Source: Sisyra terminalis (taxonomy: Eukaryota > Arthropoda > Insecta > Neuroptera > Sisyridae). Taken from it: a stretch of DNA of 64,000 bases. Under the pieces are notes generated by a model that was given only the letters and a program-made list of their open reading frames with translations, was not told where the DNA came from and searched no databases. Of the stretch, positions 36,490 through 51,022 are shown one piece after another. The stretch's first letter is position 1. Every line of letters starts with the position of its first letter. The DNA is taken from the NCBI GenBank assembly GCA_958496175.1, contig OY292276.1, forward strand, positions 49,799,080 to 49,863,079, given 5' to 3'. Both the position numbers and the translations under genes were made by a program.

Positions 36490-36712
36490 TACCCCTTTTA
36501 GCGAAATCAATATTTGGTAACGTTTCTTTTTCTACTATGTTTTTAATTTGATTTGCGAGTAAATCAAGCCATAATGAAAATTTACCAACAAAAGAGAAAA
36601 TTATACGATATTAGAATTGAGTTAACAAAAAAATCGCAAATTAAATTAAAAACAAAGTAGAAAATGCAACGTTGTCAGATATTTATGTCCTTAAAGGGAC
36701 ATGAATCCCCAA
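36490..36712. mobile_element. Palindromic MITE
   Basis: The ends are reverse complements over about 75 bp (left TGTTTTTAATTTGATTTGCG, right CGCAAATTAAATTAAAAACA), with ACGTT/AACGT and ACCCCTTTTA/AAAGGGACA further out. The same inverted core forms the centre of 51456-52008, and a half-copy lies at 6700-6775. Confidence 0.75.
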
Positions 36713-37404
36713 TTTCATCTATTATTTGTAAACTAGTAACTTTCTGGGAAATCTTCACAGCCCAATACTGGCAAAACTGACAAATTGTAAAAATTGGCAA
36801 TTGAATGAAAACGAAATGCTAGTTGAAACCAATGACAACAATCAGTTAGTTCAAAATTGAGACAATAATTATTATATTTGTATTACACTCCCATGTATGT
36901 GTTTACATTCTTTGTCCTCTGCTTTGTCGCCATACATACATTTGCCTATTGCATTGACATTAAAAGTAAAAAATCTATTTAAAATTTGTATCAATTTTAG
37001 TTATGACAAACTACTTAGAATTGATGTAACATTTCAGGCACTATCAGAAGATGCCATGGCACTGAATTAAAAACATTTTTTTAATTACGACAAATAAGTA
37101 TAACTTTGCACGAGCCTACATAAGTACAAAAACCGTTTATTTTTAAATTTTAGCGACACATTTGGAATTCAGTTTTTACCAAGAAAAAAAAAAGCACTAT
37201 GGATAATTTTATTGTTGAATGGCATTTACCTAGCTATGGTACACTGGTACCAAGTACTTGTAGTAAATATAGCCATATAGTACAATATTTATTTTTGTTA
37301 CTATAATTATGTAATTCCTTTTTCAATAATTATAACGAGGAAAGAATAAGAGATTCCAAATGCTTTTTTGATTTTTGAATCTTAATACAAAAAAAATCAT
37401 AGAC

Positions 37405-37636
37405 CAGTGTAATCTCATTAATCCGGCACAATTAAAAATTGGAGGGTGCCGGACTATTGAAATGTTCGGATTACTGGATTATAGTGAAAAGTCATAGGTA
37501 ATGAATAAAATAAATCATTTCATAGAGGGAATAAATGTATGCACTGGTATAGAGGGGCGAGTGGGGTGTAGGCGGAGGGTGACTGATTATTGGACATGTC
37601 GATCTACCGAAGTACCGGATTAGTGAGATTATACTG
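37405..37636. mobile_element. pogo-type MITE, copy 1
   Basis: Ends CAGTGTAATCTCATTAATCC and GGATTAGTGAGATTATACTG are inverted repeats. Three other copies (38098, 40621, 58874) share ends and interior, including GGATTATAGTGAAAAGTCAT. Copies 2-4 are flanked by TA, the duplication typical of Tc1/mariner/pogo elements, and the CAGTRTAAT start resembles pogo termini. Here the left TA is lost. Confidence 0.85.
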
Positions 37637-38097
37637 TATTTCTAAATATTTTTACATAAATTTCGAAAACATCTTTCTATGTATATTTAACGTATATAAC
37701 ATCTTATGTCTCACTATTTGAATTGAAAGCCATACTATCTATATCCAATTTAAGTAGATAAATTTTTTCTATTGGTTTTAATATTTCTATTCGATACCCA
37801 ACGTAAAACGTTAGCAATTTTAATTTTAGCGAAAGAAATCAAGAATTGTTAATTAAAAATGAACAGCTTATACTTACTTCCTTTAGACAAATCCGATTAT
37901 ACTAGATTCATAAATTTTTCAAACCAAACAATACTTAAAACGTCCCACGATGCCAATGCATTTTTCCAACCCTAACTGGGTAAAGTAGGGGTTAATTTTG
38001 TTTTCGAACTTCCACTTATTAATTCAACTTAAGAAGATGTTAAATAATGGGCAGTTTTCTAAGTAGAGTAAAATATTTAATGTGATGGAAAAATATA

Positions 38098-38317
38098 CAG
38101 TGCATGTCACTAATCCGGTACTATCAAAAACCGGAGGGTGCCGGATTATTGGAATGTTCGGACTACTGGATTATAGTGAAAAAGTCATAAGTAATGAATA
38201 AAATAAAGCATTTCATAGTGGGAATAAATGTAGAAGGGTGAGGGAGGCATGTGCGGAGGGTGCCGGATTATTGGATGTGTCGATCTATCGAAGTGCCGGA
38301 TTAGTGAGATTAAACTG
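38098..38317. mobile_element. pogo-type MITE, copy 2
   Basis: This 220-bp copy is flanked by TA on both sides. It begins CAGTGCATGTCACTAATCCG and ends GGATTAGTGAGATTAAACTG. It lies 461 bp from copy 1 in the same orientation. Confidence 0.85.
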
Positions 38318-39972
38318 TATTTTCAGAATTTTATATTATATCTAATACCATGCAAAATATTGGATAGCTTATACAGCCTTGTTGTGAAGGCCTTTAGGAT
38401 TAAAAATCACTTACAGTTGTTGAAATGTTCTTTGGCTATGAAGTCCACAGGTTTCCAAATATCCACGGCAAATATCCATCAAATTCAATAACAGTAACAG
38501 TATATATTGTTCACTTAAAAAAATGAGTTTTCGCACAACGTTTTACACTTTAAGCACTTGAAAAGTTTAATAATCAATTACTTTTAAAACTAATGCATTA
38601 TTTCATTACCGATGGCGTGTTACTTGCCGAAATGATCTGCATCATCTCCATGATTTCCATATAACTTCAACTTAAGTAATTTAGAAAATTTTCACACAAA
38701 ATGTGCATCAAGAGCCACTGAATACTTTATGCAAACTTTTACCAAATAATATATTAATGAGAACAAATATTTATTTGGAAATTTTCTCGAATTCAATACG
38801 CGAAAAATAAGGCGTCCCATCGTAAATGTATCGAATGGCGTCACTGATCTTCAATTGTTTTTTCAATTGTTGAAACAAATTGGTAATGCAATAGGGGAAA
38901 CAAAAGTTACTAAACATACAAGAAAGCGTTAATTACGTTACTTAATATAAGCCATATAAGCGATATATATGCCAATGATGCCAATTTTTTTCTCTATTAA
39001 TTTATTTTGAAAAATTTGTTTATTTTTTTCAGAAACTACTTAATTTTTTGAAAAATTAACATTTCAATTCATCAATGGCTATCGAATAAGTACATCAAAA
39101 CAATTAAATTCACACAAAATTATTTTATTTCAGAAACTCTATAACGAATATATTGATTTCTAATGCACATTTTGTGTTGATTATGTTTAATTTATTATGA
39201 AAAAATTCTAAAATAATGTGAAAATTATACGAGTTTTACTGATTGACAATCAGAACGTCATCGGATTTTCGGCAATTGAATGATGAATAAGCGACACTAG
39301 GTTTTCCATGGTACTTTATATTTATGCAAATTATTGAAATATTATAGTAAAAGCTGGTAAGAGCCATAAGAGCCCTTTACTTAGAATATGCTTGGAAATA
39401 ATATGCTCCATTAGCACCAAACAAAAACTATTCAAATCTTTTTAATTAAGTATATTTCAACATTGTTAGTAAATTTTTAATCCTTAGAAATCAACGAATT
39501 TAGACAAAGTTTCGGGTATTCGCTAGATATATAACAAACTAGCAATATCTAAAGATTTTAAAATTTAAATTTCCCCACCTTCTAAATTGACGTTCTGCGT
39601 CATTCCTGTTTTTGTGTCAATGCTCCTTGTTGCACATACAGAAAACTATTCGAGTTAGACAGGGAACGGATAAACTAGATTCATAACCTGTTGCATATGA
39701 CAGTTCAAAAACTTTGACGTGTTTTTGTTACACTATTTTCTAGCTAATTTTTAAGGTAAATAATTAATTCAAATTTCGAAATTGCTTAATTATTTCACTG
39801 TAAGTAGAAATCAATTAGCTTTATCTTTATTTTTTATATTTACATATCTTTATTTTCCACATCGGCAAGCATTTTTATCTGTGAATGTCTTTAGTTCTTA
39901 CATCTTGTTTTTTTCTACCGTAGGGGCATTGTATTTCATTATAGTTTCTTTAATAGAAAAAGTTAGTTATTA

Positions 39973-43204
<3,232 letters not shown>

Positions 43205-43585
43205 AATATCTTGAATCTTAATCAAATGTAATTATTAAATATTTTTTTTTATATACATCCCTCCATATTTTCAATCTTTTGTAAGTAAAACGTTAGTTAT
43301 TTGTTTAAAAAATTAATAATTATCTTACAAGTATTTTTATTTCATTTATTCTATATATATGATATTATACATAACAGCAAATAAAAAAACCTAACTTAAG
43401 TTTACAACAAATAAGACAAATCGATATTTTAGTCTGTTATTTAATGAAAATGGTCAATTTTCAATTATATATATATAACCATAATAATTTATATAAATAA
43501 TGTCAATTATTTTAAAATTGCAACTGTATGCAGTAATTTATGAATGTACAAATAAAACTGTGAATTTCGATTTGTATTTTCACAT

Positions 43586-43873
43586 TTATTTTTTCGTTGG
43601 TTTTTTGGGATCTGGGTTAGGTTTAGTGGTATTTGGTTTGTCATCTGATTTAGGTGTTGGGTTCTTATCAGATGCTTTGGCTGAAGAAGTTTCAGTTGAT
43701 TTTTTGGGTTCGGCTTCCTTTCCTTTTTTGTGGCCGTTTATTACTGCGCGTTCATGTTTATTCAGTTCTTTTTTATTTTTTATTTTCTCCTCAATTAACC
43801 GTATCATATCCAATTTAATTATTGTAGTCGCTTGCAGTAAAATTTCCGAATCCACAGCGACTCTTTTATACAT
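43586..43873 (-). CDS. Small Lys/Pro-rich protein, 95 residues (tentative gene)
   Basis: A single-exon frame with ATG at 43873, convergent with SFT2. Residues 1-50 look helical and charged (IIKLDMIRLIEEKIKNKKEL), with no membrane segment. Residues 50-95 are a low-complexity Lys/Pro/Thr/Ser/Asp tail. I do not recognise a family. Its non-random composition, so unlike the surrounding AT-rich DNA, favours real coding. It overlaps the likely SFT2 3' UTR on the other strand, and the AATAAA for its own strand overlaps the stop. The antisense frame on the plus strand is probably its shadow. Confidence 0.45.
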   Translation of the reverse strand: MYKRVAVDSEILLQATTIIKLDMIRLIEEKIKNKKELNKHERAVINGHKKGKEAEPKKSTETSSAKASDKNPTPKSDDKPNTTKPNPDPKKPTKK

Positions 43874-44317
43874 TAACGTTCCCTTATTAATATATTTTAA
43901 AGATATTAAAAAGATAAACTTTTAATTAATTTATTTCATAATTTTAGGATTCAAAAATTAGTGCAAATTGAATGTAAAGTTTGTATATTTAACAAGCTCA
44001 GGGCCAAATTCACCCCAGATAAACTTAGTTATAGCTCAATTAAGTAAAGAGTTCATTGGCTAAAGTAACTTTACTTTTTTGCATTGAACTCTTATAAATG
44101 TGACATAAAAAGAAACCGGATTCGAAAATTCTTGATTTTCTGTAAATTTATATGAGCCATAGTTGCTCCTTATCTGCTTGTATAGTAAATGCAGCTTTGA
44201 GCTTGCTACTGTCTATTATTTAGGTTAAGCAAAGTTAATTGATTTCAAATTATAGAGTATAATATGTGGAACAATTGAACTAGTTATATTATCATAATAT
44301 AGCAAAATAAATCACTA

Positions 44318-44784
44318 ATAGATTGATAAAATATTCAGAGGACTAGAATCAAAATTAATCGATCAAAACTTTATTAATTACATGCGACGTATCTGGCTCC
44401 TTTATTTAGCCTTCCTCAGGCGTTTGTAAAAAATCGTGTTAACTTTGTTAATAATTATCGTTGTCATAATTTATTTTTGTAGACACGGTATAGTTGGTAA
44501 AAACAATAATAAAACTTCCAAGAATTATAGAATTTTCAATAAAAATAAATAATTTTTCCATAAAAAATAATAATTAAATAATTCAGTTAAAAATTTACAC
44601 TAGGTAAAAACTCAACCGCTCATCATTGCGTAGTCTCAGAACCGCCGTGATGAGCGGTTTGTTAACGATTTTTTACGAACGCCTGAGGAAGGCTCAATAA
44701 AAGAGCTGAAACGTCGCATGTAATAAATAAAGTTTTAACCAATTATTTTTGATCCCAGTCCTCTGAATATTTTATCAATCTATT
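44318..44784. mobile_element. Palindromic element with hammerhead-like motif, 44.3-kb copy
   Basis: It has the same arms as 42691-43002 (from AATAGATTGATAAAATATTC to TATTTTATCAATCTATT), but the centre is longer. About 170 bp of extra sequence at 44493-44663 ends with a separate hairpin (AACCGCTCATCA / TGATGAGCGGTT). The right arm keeps an intact core. Confidence 0.8.
44672..44727 (+). ncRNA. Hammerhead-ribozyme-like motif, best-preserved copy
   Basis: CTGAGGA is at 44683-44689 (position 7 is variable in hammerheads), GAAA at 44708-44711, C at 44712 and GTC at 44713-44715. Stem II pairs GGCTC with GAGCT around an AATAAAA loop. Stem I pairs GC with GC, has an internal loop (GAAC versus AT), then pairs TTAC with GTAA. 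Stem III is only AC/GT with no loop, so it would need to form between two RNA copies. An extra A precedes stem II. Activity is inferred only. Confidence 0.45.
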
Positions 44785-44804
44785 ATCATCTAAGATCTGA
44801 TATT

Positions 44805-46023
44805 TTACAATAATAAATCACTAATCTTTGAATTTAATTGACAATTTACTTGTCCTGATAACTGATGTTGTTTATAAGCCCTCATTAATCCTTTTGCCCA
44901 TCGAATCTTTTCTTCATCCGGTAAAAAACTTTGGTGAACAACATCTTTTTGCGAAATATCAAAAAGTATTTTCCCAGTAAATCCCATATTAGCCCCTTGT
45001 TCGCATTGAGCTCTTAAGCTTTCCACGTCTGAATAAATTAATTATAAATAATTAAAAAAAAAACATAAAATTAGTGACAGACCATCATTTTCTAGAAAAA
45101 CGCAGTCAATTGCTTGTAAACGCATAGCTTTCGCCAAAATTAGAGTTTTTTGTCGGGCGTATGTAACTTCTGTGGTATCAATTTTCGACCGTATAGCTCC
45201 TAAAATGCAATTTGAATTATTACCATTTCCCATTTGAAATATTGAACCAATCATTACCTATACTTGTACAAAAATCTACAATTCCAAAAGCTATTCCCAC
45301 CGGCAATAGATTTCTGTGTCTTCCTTTAGTGAATATCGTTTCAATTATTCGAGAAGAAATTAAGAGAGCTCTAGCCGAATCAATAGTCAGTATTATATAA
45401 ATTGGCCGTAACTGCCCTTGTGTATGTTTAAGAACACGATCGCATAGCTAATAAATGAATTAAAATTAAATACTTTACGTAAAAAATATCAGTGTTTACT
45501 ATTTTTGCTTCGTCAATCGATTCCAATTTAGGAAAAATAATTGTGCTTGGAAAATATCTTGCAGAAAATAGGGTCTCAATATCTTCATCATACAAACCAC
45601 TTTTATAACTATTTATACGAACAGACCATTCCGTATTTAAGTTAACACCAGGAGCTCTTTCATTTTCAAAAAGACCTTTTACTATTTCTCGTGCTATAGA
45701 CTTCAAAAAAAATATAATTTTTTAAGGACAAATTACCTGAGTAAATTTTACCTTTCTATTATAAGAAACCGTTGTATCGAGGTCAAACACAATTGTATCA
45801 ACGCCACTGTTGATGGCTTCATTAATTTTTTCCTCATCATCGCCGGGGATGCACAAACAAGAACGGCGTGGAAAAAATGTCTTAAATAAATCATTAGTGA
45901 AAAAAATCGTTTTAAACGCTGTTAAGCAGTAGGTACCTGATTGAAGAAATTTTGCTTAAATAAATAGTTTTGGTATGCTTTTGGTAGTAGTTTTATTTTA
46001 TGGAAATTCCGATAAATACTCAT
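44805..46023 (-). CDS. CLYBL-like citramalyl-CoA lyase, divergent, 3' end uncertain
   Basis: Exons 46023-45937, 45880-45752, 45700-45500, 45447-45258, 45199-45083 and 45028-44850 join in frame (301 residues). The N-terminus (MSIYRNFHKIKLLPKAYQN) is basic and aromatic, as for a mitochondrial presequence. The HpcH/CitE barrel is clear: CIPGDDEEKINEA, VRINSYKSGL, a TIDSARALL motif, AFGIVDF, YARQKTLILAKAMRLQAID, GANMGFTGK and EEKIRWAKGL. CLYBL cleaves citramalyl-CoA in the C5-dicarboxylate (itaconate) pathway. Several usually acidic metal or active-site positions differ: the CEDG-type motif reads LDTT, the ET motif reads DS, and GGEDF reads GIVDF. The expected last exon (GAF...GxMID) was not found; read-through past the 44850 donor ends at 44805. 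The gene is either split by a transposon-expanded intron or truncated. Confidence 0.8.
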
Positions 46024-46686
46024 CAATGTGGAATTTTCGCGATAAATTCAAAATCAAATGTCAATAATATTTTATTTTTTTGTATCGGTTATTTAAAGTG
46101 GGCATTGTTTTTGGTGGGAAGTTTTGATAATCCGGTGATCTCAGTCACCCTCAGTTAATGGCAGTGAATAGTAAGGTCGGATTTTTTATTAATTAGCAGT
46201 GAAAAGCTTTAATGTTAACTATACCAAAACAAATTGGTGAAACTAAATAAACCAAAATTGACTTTTTAAAAGTCAGGGTCGTGATTTTAAATCTGGGTAT
46301 AGTAAAGCATATAGAAATTAGATACTATATCTCTATACAATATCCTGAGCCTTTAACTATTAGAGCTGTAACAAATCTATGTATTTATTATATAATAATT
46401 ATTACATCGCTTGATTTGAAATAATGAAACCCTACCTACAAGTTATAAATCTATTTAATTACTGGTTTGTTTCGTGGTTCCGTGTGTTTAGTATATAACT
46501 ATTTTATGTGAACCCTCTTTACAAATATAGAGAACTGGAGTGATGAGCCTTATTTACTAGTAAAAAATCAAAAAGACTTTAAATTGTCATTTTACTTTAT
46601 TACTAATAAAACAAACAAATTTTTAAAATAAGCACAATAATAATTTTAATTAAATGCAATATGATTGTAAACTCTCCTAGTAAATA

Positions 46687-46923
46687 CTAGGTATCCATTG
46701 CATCTTCTGAAAAATCATCTTCGGACAACTCTTCTAGTTCCTTTATTTTCGCTTGGCTACAATTTAGCTTTGTATTTGATGAGGTCTTAACAAAAACGAT
46801 CGGATCGCGAAAAGAATTTGCACATTTCGATGGTATTAGTTTTATAATATAGAATGAGAAAAGCAAAATCACGGCCAACCAAAAGTTCGTAGCCATTCCA
46901 TTTTCAGTGACCGGTTCATTCAT
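46687..46923 (-). CDS. Small single-pass membrane protein, 78 residues (tentative gene)
   Basis: A single-exon frame with ATG at 46923 in a favourable CAACAATG context. Residues about 13-28 (FWLAVILLFSFYIIKLI) form one hydrophobic segment. After it comes a short basic/Ser stretch, and the C-terminal 20 residues are strongly acidic (ELEELSEDDFSEDAMDT). This layout and sharp composition change suggest a genuine small membrane protein, but I cannot name a family. It lies 660 bp upstream of the CLYBL-like gene on the same strand. An AATAAA lies on this strand near 46600. Confidence 0.5.
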   Translation of the reverse strand: MNEPVTENGMATNFWLAVILLFSFYIIKLIPSKCANSFRDPIVFVKTSSNTKLNCSQAKIKELEELSEDDFSEDAMDT

Positions 46924-47125
46924 TGTTGATTTATTTTATAAACAATTTCACAAAACTTTGAAATTTTCGTTAAAACATTATTTAAAAAAAAAATAATGAA
47001 ACAATTTTGACAACCAAATGATTTAAAAGTCACTGATTAATTTCATTTTGTTTTTATTGCCATGGTATCTCGCAAGCTTGATCTTTAAGCAGAATAAAAA
47101 ACCAATTTGAAACCCTGAACTAAGC

Positions 47126-47459
47126 CTACTGGTGGCCGAGTGGTCTAGGTGACCGCTCCAAAACCGGTAGACTGGTAGATAGTGGGCAAGGTTTATAAAA
47201 TACACAGGTGGCCTCATGGTGGCTACGTGACGTATCCAGAAGAAATTCGTACATATCTTCAGACTGATTCAATTTCAAAATTCTTCGTATAACGTCACTT
47301 TTTTTTTTCTAATGGAGCAACCTGTGTAATTTACAAACCTTGGGTAGTGGGCTCGATCCTTGTATCGAGCAAATTTTCAATATTTCTTGATAACGGATTT
47401 TATGAACCCTAGAGTCGCTAAAAACCTTAGTAGATATAAAGCGACAGTAAATAACTCCG
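47126..47459 (+). mobile_element. tRNA-derived SINE, copy 3, split by a nested element
   Basis: The head (A box TGGCCGAGTGG) runs to 47186. After the insertion, the B box GGGCTCGATCC and tail (GAACCCTAGAGTCGCTAAAA, then ATATAAAGCGACAGTAAATA) continue from 47343. Removing 47187-47342 plus one target duplicate restores the arrangement of copy 1. Confidence 0.88.
47187..47342. mobile_element. 156-bp MITE inserted into SINE copy 3
   Basis: The termini CAAGGTTTATAAAATACACA and TGTGTAATTTACAAACCTTG are 23-bp inverted repeats with a few mismatches. It is flanked by a 9-bp near-duplication (GATAGTGGG at 47178-47186, GGTAGTGGG at 47343-47351). A 9-bp duplication would suit a Mutator-like element and 8 bp a hAT; the class is unsettled. 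Confidence 0.8.
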
Positions 47460-48437
47460 AACTATATTTACGATATTTATGGCATGATAATTATAACGTA
47501 AGAAAAAAGTATCCCTAAGTCCTTAGTAGTTTTAAAAGATGTATTCCAAATGTCTATTCATTAAAGTTCACATTTAAAATAAAATGCAATTAGTATCTTA
47601 GTGGTTTGTTTAGATGACCCAAATATAAGTTTGTATGTCTATAATAGCAAAGAGGCGTCTTTTTTAGTGTCCAATTGAAACTATTACGGTTTTTTTCAAC
47701 GGAAACTGAAACTAACGCTAATTTTTATAATATTTTTTTAATTTAATTTCCGTATGTTTTAATTTCGACATTTCCGCAGAAATTTGCCGAATTCAAGAGC
47801 TTAATATACGACTAACGGAATCAACAAGTTCGCTCATACATTTAAAAAAAATCTTAAAATTGAATCCGTTAATTGAAACCTTAACTTCGATAATCAACGG
47901 TATAACGATACTGTGGCCCCCTAAGATTATCATGTCTATATCTCATATACCTAGTAATAATAACATAATAAAATAATTTATATAATAGGCAATTTCATAT
48001 ATCGGCAATTCTCATGAAATATCGAAATTATTGTCCTTGCAGTTGCTACAAAAATCCAAGCGACCAATGATGGTAAATTTTTTCCTTGAAAAGACATTAC
48101 TTGGACTGGAGTTAATGGTGATTGTTATAATTTTTGAACCATATAAATTTTTCTATAGAATAATAAATAAATATTACCCTGAAAATCATTTTCTCAGTAT
48201 GTCCCAAGCTTAAGACTAGCACATTTTTGAACTTTTATATCAAAAATTTAAAAAAAAAATTTGAGAATTTAATTAATCGATTCAAAAATAATAATGTCGA
48301 ATTTGATGAGAATCATCCATGTACGAACAAACTAGAGATGCATCGAAATAATATGAAACACAAAAAAAAACAATTAAAAATAAAGTTTAATCTCAATAGA
48401 ATACATAATGAATAAATTTTAAATAAATACAATAGTT

Positions 48438-50253
48438 TTAAGATACTTTGAACATAGCTTTGGCAATTTTACCGGAACGCAATTTGTCAAGAGCTGTTTT
48501 GTAGTCTTGCATTTTAAATACTTCGATTCCTAATTTTTCATAGTTTATATATCTGAAATTGAAAGTATTTTTAATGGATAATTATGCTTTACTATATATA
48601 ATCATTATTGAGAAAAACGGGTGAAAAGCGAGCTGGATAGTTTACATTTCGAGGAAGAAAAAGCTTTCATTGAGTGAAGTAGAGAAAAAGAAGAAAGGAA
48701 TCGGAGCTTTCGACGGAAAATGATTCCCTTTATTTTTTTCCACTAATTTTTCAAATTAAATAAACTTTCCGAATCCATACAATTATAAACAAAGCACCAA
48801 TTTTATTCTGTATTCGACTTAAAAATCAAAAAGAATCAAAATCCACGTGCCAAATATATAATTTAAATCAATCCGCATTGTAACTTTTGTATTCAATTAT
48901 CAACTTAAACTATTTTAGAATAAGGAGAGAAGATTACACACAAACCGTAAATATTGCTAGTTTAAGTTTAAAATTCTGATGATTCATTTCATTAAATGTT
49001 TCAATAAAAAATCAGAAAAATAATTACCTCGATCCTAAAGATTCTATTAGCCCTAAAGCTTTGGGAAACGAATAGGGGTTTATTATGGTACCAACTATTT
49101 GTAGTTCTTTTTCAAACATTTTGTATGGTGAAAAACTAAAAAATCGTTTAGTTAATATACGTTTCTTTTTACAAATTGAGCTTTTATTAACTTGATTTTG
49201 GTTTGTGGAGACGCTACACCAAAAATACATAATTTTCCTCCAAAATTCAGCACATCAATCCCTTGTTCAATAGCAGATCCATTACCGCTACAATCTATAA
49301 CGAGATCAAATCGATAGTTTTTGTCACAATCATGGCATTTTTTTAATGTTTTTGGTGTCACTAAGTTAAATTTTAAGTCTAAAAAATATGTTAATTTTTG
49401 AAGTTGTTATTATATTTTAATTTGTGTTTAATAACCAAGGGCATCAATTAGTTTCAGTCTGTTTATGTTTGGATCAACTATTGTAACATTACGATGGCCT
49501 TTTAGATGTAAAGTTATAGCGAAAAAGTTTCCAATTACACCAGCACCAATAATTAATATATTCTGTCCTATGTATAACTTCTGAAAAAAACTGGAGTAGG
49601 TATGCATAACGCAGGCTAACGGTTCACAAACGGCGGCTGTAATATAATGGGAAGATTTGCTTATTACTTGATTTAACATTTTAATGATTGTTCTCTTTTT
49701 ACCATGTTCAAACGGCATTTCATTGGGAATTACAAAAGCTTGATCATCGGCAACAAGACAGTATTCTTCCCAACCACCATTGCAGAACATTCCCAAAGAA
49801 TGTTTAAACGTACCATCCCTGCAGAGTTGTGGCTTTCCAATGCGACAAAAATCACATACTTTGCAACTTCTACAATAGTTGAAAATTTAAAATTAGTTCA
49901 ATAACGATTTATTTCGTGATTTTACTTGTTGGGATCTATAACAACACGATCTCCAGTCTTCACATTTTTGACTGCGGAGCCAATTTCCATAACCGTACCA
50001 CAAATTTCGTGACCTAAACTAAACGGTTCTTCTGAATTGCACGGAAAACTCCCCTAAAAATTTTTTTTTTTTAGTTTTGAAAGTCAAATCAAAGAAGTTC
50101 ATTAAGTTTTACATCAAGTATATGTAAGTCCGTTCCACATACTCCTGCGTAGGCAACTTTTATTAAAACTTTAAAATTTTCTGTTATTTTCGGAATTGCT
50201 ACTTTTAACAACTCTAATTTTTTTGATTGCAACGTAAATCTTAATGCCTGCAT
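48438..50253 (-). CDS. Zinc-dependent medium-chain dehydrogenase (sorbitol/D-altritol dehydrogenase-like)
   Basis: Six exons: 50253-50113, 50053-49926, 49869-49436, 49378-49192, 49135-49028 and 48552-48438 (TAA), 370 residues. Intron 4 is 56 bp with a weak GTTAAT donor. The catalytic-zinc residues are in AGVCGTDLH (Cys) and GHEICG (His-Glu). The structural-zinc loop has four Cys (CKVCDFCRIGKPQLC). The NAD(P) Rossmann motif is GAGVIG followed by an acidic VDPNINR end. Substrates in this branch are polyols such as D-arabinitol, D-altritol or sorbitol; I infer a polyol but not which one. No targeting signal is evident, so cytosolic. The second intron phase and the Cys loop make this gene model secure. 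Confidence 0.9.
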
Positions 50254-51022
50254 TATTTTTTACAACTTTAACAAATTTTTATTCAATACCAAAACATTTA
50301 AAATGTAAAATTGACCAAATAATTTAAAGATGTATACAAAAATGATGTGTGAACTACATGAATTTTAAAAAAAATGTCAATATGTTTTTTATTATTTAAA
50401 TGGTTGTTTCATTGTAAATAGTCATAGTTGTTTTAATTTAAAAGTAACTATGCATTTTACAACTGAAATTTATGTTAAAATTTCAAAAGGCATGTACTAT
50501 TGCTGTCAATTGCTGTGTCCACTTTTTACATTGCTGTTTACTAAAACAAAGCAATATAGCACTTCTTTAAATCGATTGTAGTATATCTTTTTATTGTGAA
50601 TGAGGTAAAACCGGTATCAGGTTTTTACTAGTCATACGAGTAATAATTGCTAACTAATTTTATTGTTTTACGCTGATAAACTTCCGTGTGTAAAACTAGT
50701 TGACGATACTGCCAATACTGCCTGACCTCATAGCTTTGAATCCTTCGAAACGAACAACAACTTAAATATGTAGAACCGATTCTAGACACTCTTGCGTAGA
50801 TTAGTCTCACAAAAATCAAATAAACAATTAAATCAGTTTGATAATATCTACCGATTCAACTTATCTACTCTTACTACTCCTCATACAATTCGTAGAACAA
50901 TAGTACGTCGGCATTTGATACCAGTTTATTGCTCATTCAATGTCTACTCTTGAACGTCTAGACCAGTTTAGACTAAATAAATAATTACTAGTTTTTCTCT
51001 CTTTTGCGTAAATGGGTATATT

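Larger units (their letters stand above)
35886..39972. other. Intergenic stretch with MITEs between the orphan gene and SFT2
   Basis: It holds a palindromic MITE (36490-36712), two pogo-type MITEs (37405-37636, 38098-38317) and one copy of a dispersed direct repeat (36735-36850, matching 60715-60830). The SFT2 promoter lies at its right end but no motif is assigned. The open frame at 38249 lies partly inside a MITE and is not a gene. Confidence 0.55.
46924..48437. other. Intergenic stretch with an interrupted SINE
   Basis: It contains SINE copy 3 (47126-47459) with its nested element. Short frames at 47023, 48031 and 48227 are low-complexity or overlap the SINE. No further gene is seen. Confidence 0.5.

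Noticed and set aside
43500..43925. 141-residue hydrophobic plus-strand ORF
   Set aside because: It is antisense to the better-composed 95-residue minus-strand frame. Its apparent hydrophobicity comes from reading a Lys/Pro/Glu-rich sequence backwards.
44150..44210. Possible missing last exon of the CLYBL-like gene (a minus-strand KAAFTIQ-like peptide)
   Set aside because: It resembles the expected GAFTF motif, but no acceptor gives the required phase 0 and the following MID motif is absent.
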